Assembly (NCBI GenBank): GCA_920105625.2
Contig: OV050030.1
Location: 81,371,400 to 81,435,399, forward strand
DNA from: Clusia tigrina
Lineage: Eukaryota; Arthropoda; Insecta; Diptera; Clusiidae
Length of the DNA: 64,000 nt
Reading direction: 5' to 3'
Part shown: positions 59,335-64,000 of the stretch, piece after piece
Position numbering within the stretch: the stretch's first letter is position 1
Layout: every line of letters begins with the position of its first letter
The notes under the pieces: model-generated
Told to the model about the DNA's origin: nothing
Database searches by the model: none
What the model saw: the letters and a program-made list of their open reading frames with translations, nothing else
Translations under genes and position numbers: made by a program

Positions 59335-62130
59335 ATTTATGTGTTAACAGAGTTTTACAAGTGTAAACACAAGAATAATAACATAAACATGTACGTGTGT
59401 ATATCGGATAACACACAGCTCCGATTCTCAAAGTCAAGGCCAGTAGAAGTGTGCCACTTAAAATCGAGCGAGTATAATTGACGTAAGAAAAATGTGCTTA
59501 TTATGCACTATGGCCGAACGAAGCACAGTAGGAAAAATAAATTTTTTTTTACGTAATAAATAATAATAAACGGGTTCATTGCACGTATTTTTAAAATAAA
59601 ATAAAATAATAAGACATTCGTGGGTAAGTAATATAAAACTTCGAATATGTACGTACATACATACAGCGGTGTATGCACTGAATTTTGACGCTTGAGCGTT
59701 AACGCCAAGCAACGGAACTGCGGGGGAAGTAAATATATATGTGTGAAACTGTATAATGTACAGAATGAATGTATGAGGGAATATTTAAAGAAGTAAGTAT
59801 TCTAGTTATAGGAATGGGTATGGCCATATAAGTAAGTATGTAGGGACATATGATTAGGAATTGGGAATTTGTAGATACTACAGCAGGCTATATGTAGATA
59901 TACATAGGTTTTAACTGTTTACTGATTAGGAAATTAGCGTATGGAAATTTGAATAAATGTATATGTTGGGATATAAAAAAAATGTATAGGTTGATTGGGA
60001 AAATAAGCAATTAACTCTAGTTAATTTAAAGCGCCTCGAATGTATGTATGTATTCATATACGAGCTAATTACAGGATGGAAAATAGACTCGTTAATGGAT
60101 ATATACATATCATGCTAGAAGTAAATTTAAATAAAAAGTAATTGTATGCGATGAAAGATATAGTCATGCAGTGGACAAAGTTTTGACACAAACGGGACTA
60201 TTTTATATAATCTGGTTTTTGTCGGAGGGCCAATGAATTGGTTCAAAGTTGAAATGAGTGATAACTCACGTGTTGAAAAAGAGCAGGAAAAATTAATCAG
60301 AGCAAAACTGATGCCCTATATGGCTATGAAAACACATAGTCCAGTCCTCTTTTCCTCTAGGATACGGTAGCGAATCCGATAATGTAAAGGGAAAAGACGA
60401 GTGGACGCAAATTGAATGATATAGCATTCAATTATAGAAAGCATATTGTAGAAATATTGTTTTTTGTTTATATATTCAGGAATAGCGTATGTTTAAGAAA
60501 AGTTAAAGATTAAAAAAATTATAATCTGTGTAAAAGTTCAGATTAAAATTAAAGGTAGTTTAGAAAATAATTTTAGTTAAAAATTAATTGTTTAAAATCT
60601 AACTTTATAATGAAATAAGTGTTATAATAAAAGAAATACAAATCATAATAAATCAGACAATTATACCCAAGAGTATATATAGTACATATAGTGTATTTAT
60701 TTAAATATTATATAATTTTGGAATGCATCTATTAAATTGAAATGTATATTAGAAAATTAAGAAAATTATTATAGGTGTTCTCTAAATAGCTCTGATGATG
60801 TGAAGCGAAGCAGGAAGTTCCGGGAAGAACGGATATTGGAATACGGTGCGGACTAAGGGACCAACATAGTATTCGGAAAGATGCGTTTTTGAAAAACAGA
60901 GATTTTTGGCAGTTATCTAAGGTTTGTGACCCCAAGGATGCCAACATATTAGATTGGGGATGAATGGCGACGGATGTAATTTTAATTTTGCGAAACGGCA
61001 TGTGGCCGCAGCATTTGAACGCGTTGTGGATGAGTAATTGACAAGTAACGAAAAATAAGCAAGTTTCCTTGCGGAGTCATGTTTTGAATTGGACAATTGT
61101 ATATTAAAATGTCCACCCATTGTATCACAATCTCAACAGAATCGATTTTGGATAAGTTGAAGATGGGTAAAAGCTTAAGGTGGGTGACTGAAACCACCAC
61201 CAAATATAATAAGCAGAAGAAATTTGGCTCACGGAAGTTAATTGCTTCATTGAACTATATGTCCAATCTAGGGTATGAACATATGAAATGTGATTTACAT
61301 ATGATTTAATACAAGATGACACAGAGACTGGTAACCGACCAGAGTACACAAATTACATCATTAAACGTGTATCTCAGAAAAATACCGATTGTCTCCACAT
61401 CAAAGCCAAACGATGTCAAATACTCAAGATGTCAGAAGCTCAAGAGAAACACTTCCACCATAAAACGCATTGCTGCAAAGTAAGAAGGAGTATTGTAATC
61501 TCTCATGTATTTCAAATGTTTTTTACAAGTTGAATACTATAAGCAGAGGCAGTACCACCTACAGCCGTGGGGCACACTATATAAATGGAAAGAAGAAGGC
61601 CACTAAAAGCAAAGTTTTAATGGCAAACCAGATCGCCAACTTATAACATCTTTGTACGTACCGATCCAGAAAGAAGGGAGGGGTATGCAGAGTTCATCGA
61701 GGGACTTCACTCTCGCAGGACGGACGTTACCAGGACCAACAATTGCAGAGGACCCTATTTATAAGAAGCGTAGCTAAATATGTAATTAGTTTGTAATTTT
61801 GTTTGTATATACGCCAGTGAGAAAAGAGTCGATGAAAGACCAAATATAAAAAGGGGAATATAACTAAAAAAAAAAAAGATAGAAATAAAAGAACAAAATA
61901 AAACAAAAGAAAAAAAAGAAGAAAATAAAAAAGATAGAAATAAAAGAACAAAATTAAACAAAAGAGGAAAAAAGAAAACAACACAAAAGTAAAAAGAACA
62001 GAATACAACAATTGAACCCAAATAAGGCGAATTTGAAAACATAAAAACTATACATATGTACTATAGGATTAAGAAAATGCACAGATTGTTTAAAGTGCAG
62101 AAAAGAGAAAAATATTGTAAAGATTCATTA
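59335..62130 (+). other. Long 3' noncoding region of Gypsy D
   Basis: About 2.8 kb between pol and polypurine tract, AT-rich, with TATG runs near 59650 and 60040. The matching region exists in B1, B2 and C. A frame of 107 codons from ATG 61163 (MGKSLRWVTETTTKYNKQKK) to TAA 61481 with a single internal stop at 61307 is shared with copy C, which also has one stop at almost the same codon. This may be a vestigial third ORF. It has no tRNA fragment. Confidence 0.7.
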
Positions 62131-62171
62131 GAAGTTAGTTGCACTAACTTCTTTTAGAAAGAGGGGAGGGA
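62131..62171 (+). promoter_or_regulatory. Inverted repeat and polypurine tract before 3' LTR
   Basis: GAAGTTAGT-TGC-ACTAACTTC (62131-62151) is a perfect 9-bp inverted repeat. Four bases later the polypurine tract AGAAAGAGGGGAGGGA (62156-62171) abuts the LTR and should prime plus-strand DNA. Both are present in B2, and with one base change each in B1. Confidence 0.8.
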
Positions 62172-62639
62172 TGTTGTGAGCTAGAATCAAGCTGCCTGCG
62201 CGTAGTGTCTCACAGCATCGACTCCTAACAGATGCCACACATTCTGTGTGATTAGCATGTGTTAAAGTTACTTAAGAAAGCACATATTTTTAGGGTGCGA
62301 GTATTTAGAATTAATATTACCTATGTAATATTTATTATGTAAACTTTTAGGGTGCTACAGTTTTGCAGTCGAGCCACCGAAGGGCATTCAAAGTTAGAAT
62401 GCACCATCAACATTTCAGATTGGCGTAGGTCAGTTGGCTTGACCAACTGACACCAATTAACAGGTGCGAAACTGGAACACCAGAAAGGTCAGTTTTTGTA
62501 TTGTAATTTTGAATTGTAAATAGTATATAAGAGTTAGTATTCTAAGAAATAAAGGCTGGTGATTTTAAAAACTAAAAGTGTAATGTAGTGATTTTTACAA
62601 AGAGGACGTCCCCCGTCAAACAAGCACAATACCCCAACA
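62172..62639 (+). repeat. 3' LTR of Gypsy D
   Basis: A 468-bp LTR, TGTTGTGAG to CCCCAACA. Against the 5' LTR it has a 37-bp deletion before GGACGTCCCC and three substitutions (near 62394, 62525 and 62625). Confidence 0.96.
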
Positions 62640-62643
62640 CCAC

Positions 62644-62895
62644 CGTCAGCTCAAGGTGGCCCAAGATCAACTAAGCTGCAACAATAACAACGCACGGGCC
62701 CATGACGGCTGGCAGTATATAAGCAGGTGGTTCTGGACGATAGGATCACTCTCTGATCCAGCAACAGACAGCGAAGACGTACCGCGATTACTATCACTCT
62801 CTGATCCAGCAGCAGTCAGTAAACACACACCTAGCAAGACTCCAGCCCCAGTAGCACCAAGGAAAAGTATACTCTTTATATAAGACTTATACCAA
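62644..62895 (+). promoter_or_regulatory. Promoter-like segment with duplicated motif
   Basis: CAGTATATAAGCAGG near 62713 looks like a core promoter TATA box. ATCACTCTCTGATCCAGCA occurs twice, near 62746 and 62789. An open frame at 62656-62883 has no recognisable product. With 51600-51897 this may be an LTR or LINE promoter split by Gypsy D. A host gene start cannot be excluded. Confidence 0.4.
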
Positions 62896-63236
62896 CACTA
62901 AGACCGCCCCACGAGTTTATAGTTCTACCGATTCTCGTGGAGACTAATACCAACGCTAAGACCGCCCCACGAGTTTATGGTTCTACGGATTCTCGTGGAG
63001 ACTAATTCCAACGCTAAGACCGCCCCACGAGTTTATGGTTCTACCGATTCTCATGGTGACTAATACCAACGAAAAGACTGCCCCACGAGTTTATGGTTCT
63101 ACCGATTCTCGTGGTGACTAATACCAACGCTAAGACCGCCCCACGAGTTTATGGTTCTACCGATTCTCGTGGAGACTAAGACCTACATACAGCACCGCGA
63201 ATTTATGGTTCTACCGATTCTCGCGGAGCCTAGCAC
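62896..63236 (+). repeat. 58-bp tandem hairpin repeat, six copies
   Basis: Units contain CCACGAG, an 18-base loop region (TTTATGGTTCTACCGATT) and CTCGTGG, spaced by ACTAATACCAACGCTAAGA. CCACGAG starts at 62909, 62967, 63025, 63083 and 63141; a sixth, diverged unit has CCGCGA at 63195 paired with TCGCGG at 63221. The stem changes on both sides together in the sixth unit. The array lies upstream of the LINE at the right edge. Confidence 0.95.
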
Positions 63237-63475
63237 TGCCAACCGCGACCACAACAACGAAACCCCAAACGATTAGCAAGTCAAATTATTTAAGTTAATT
63301 AAATTAGTAAAAATTAAATCATTTAATTTTAATTAAATTAGCAAAACTAGCAATTTAAATTAAATTAGTACTTAGACTAAAAACGATTGTAACATCAATA
63401 AATGAATTAAATAAAGTATACCACATACAAATACACCCTCGTATTATAAAGTTAATTTCTGTATACGACCCCTGG
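63237..63475. other. AT-rich linker upstream of LINE
   Basis: Contains repeated AATTAAATTAG-type motifs (63295-63370), an AATAAA at 63411 and CCTCGTATTATAAAG near 63437. No gene is seen. It may be the end of an LTR or the LINE 5' untranslated region. Confidence 0.4.
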
Positions 63476-64000
63476 ATGCCGCTGACAGCCAAAATAGAGT
63501 CGTTAGAAACTCTTGTGGTGAACGCCGAATCTCTGGCGATTCTGGCAGAATCCAATTGGGTCGTGGGCTATGGCTTCTCATCCACAAAGTCTACAAGAAG
63601 GATGGGCACGTCTGATATGGATCAAGTGGGAGTGAATCCTTTAAGGGTAACTTCTGATCCTACTGACGCTGAGGACTCCACCATGCATCCGAAACGCAGT
63701 AACGCTGTTTCAAGTATGGGTGGTTTGGTGAGTCTCCTAGGGACAACCACACTCAGTGAGGAGGAAGTCCTTCTGTGGTCAGACTCGGAGGAGTCTGAGA
63801 CTGCTGTCACGGTGCACCTCCACCAGAGCTACAAGTAGCAGAGATGCTACAAATAGGGGCAGATTAACGTCCAACACTCGAAGGCTGAGTTTACCAGCGT
63901 TCAGCTCCGTCTTGCAAAACGCTAAGTAGACGTTGTCCTGATCCAAGAACCCTGGACATACCGGGACTTAGTCTGTGGTCTCAGGTCTGATAATTACAGG
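63476..64000 (+). pseudogene. LOA-like LINE ORF1 end and endonuclease start, cut by window
   Basis: The frame at 63476-63838 (120 codons, Ser/Glu-rich, ending HLHQSYK) resembles the tail of a LINE ORF1. It is followed at 63855-64000 by QINVQHSKAEFTSVQLRLAK, VDVVLIQEPWTYRDLVCGL and RSDNY, the N-terminus of a LINE AP-endonuclease with the catalytic QEPW block. A stop lies in the endonuclease at about 63926. The rest is beyond the window. Confidence 0.72.

Larger units (their letters stand above)
51902..62639 (+). mobile_element. Gypsy copy D, full length, TSD CCAC
   Basis: This 10,738-bp Ty3/Gypsy element has both LTRs, primer-binding site, gag, pro-pol and polypurine tract. It is flanked by CCAC at 51898-51901 and 62640-62643. 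There is no env; pol ends at 59334 and about 2.8 kb of AT-rich sequence follows. The two LTRs differ at only about three positions plus a 37-bp deletion in the 3' LTR, so the insertion is recent. Integrase style (GPY/F module, PVYNADDP...QVLMKNQ) reminds me of the mdg1/412 lineage, which is an inference. Confidence 0.95.

Noticed and set aside
59335..62130. env gene of an errantivirus in Gypsy D
   Set aside because: No signal peptide, furin site, fusion peptide or transmembrane segment is visible in any frame; only a weak vestigial frame remains.
62656..62883. Host gene beginning after the TATA-like box
   Set aside because: Only 75 codons, low complexity, no homology I recognise and no splice or downstream coding support; kept only as a promoter-like segment.
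62896..63236. CRISPR array
   Set aside because: The units are contiguous near-identical 58-bp repeats without variable spacers, in a eukaryotic repeat context.

Overview
The window looks like repeat-rich, possibly heterochromatic DNA from an insect, most likely a fly (inferred from the mix of element families: Ty3/Gypsy, BEL/Pao, Jockey and LOA-like LINEs, Penelope, mariner, hAT and Transib). I see no convincing single-copy host gene. Almost everything that can be recognised is a transposable element, mostly broken, nested and in both orientations. Coordinates of element edges are exact only where terminal repeats or target-site duplications (TSDs) are visible.

One Ty3/Gypsy family without env dominates. 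(A) A minus-strand 5' half (LTR, leader, gag) fills 1-3567. (B1) A 3' end with LTR lies at 4243-5996, and (B2) another at 8185-11396. (C) A complete but decayed insertion lies at 30218-40796 with TSD CGTG. Part of C and its right flank (34480-41976) is tandemly repeated at 41982-47439. (D) A young insertion lies at 51902-62639 with TSD CCAC and almost identical LTRs. The family has LTRs of about 500 bp (TGTTG...CCAACA), a primer-binding site starting TGGCGCAGCCGG, a leader of about 1.1 kb, gag with zinc knuckles, a predicted -1 frameshift into PR-RT-RNase H-IN, and an unusually long (about 2.8 kb) AT-rich 3' region. One subfamily carries a captured tRNA-Lys 3' fragment in that 3' region.

Between these copies lie: degenerate Jockey ORF1 (5997-7250, minus); LINE RT ends (7700-8184 and 11397-12611, minus); a Penelope-like element with RT and GIY-YIG endonuclease (12973-14289); a nearly full-length mariner (14746-16016) and three copies of a second, internally deleted mariner; a hAT element (16371-20153) carrying a Transib-type (RAG1-related) element at 17198-19283; a LOA-like LINE (20154-23770); a BEL/Pao element whose gag is inverted relative to pol (23775-28805); a Jockey RT end (28860-29345); a LOA-like LINE split by Gypsy C (gag 40797-41870 and duplicate, endonuclease/RT 47440-48770); another Jockey ORF1 (48775-49560); a Mag-like Gypsy pol (49565-51115); and the start of another LOA-like LINE at the right edge (63476-64000), preceded by a six-copy 58-bp hairpin repeat.

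The most notable observations are the Transib with CACAGTG ends and exact CGGCG TSD inside a hAT gene; the CCA-bearing tRNA-Lys retro-fragment; a candidate GGGAAAC frameshift signal; the covarying tandem hairpins; and the contrast between young LTRs and dead ORFs in Gypsy D.
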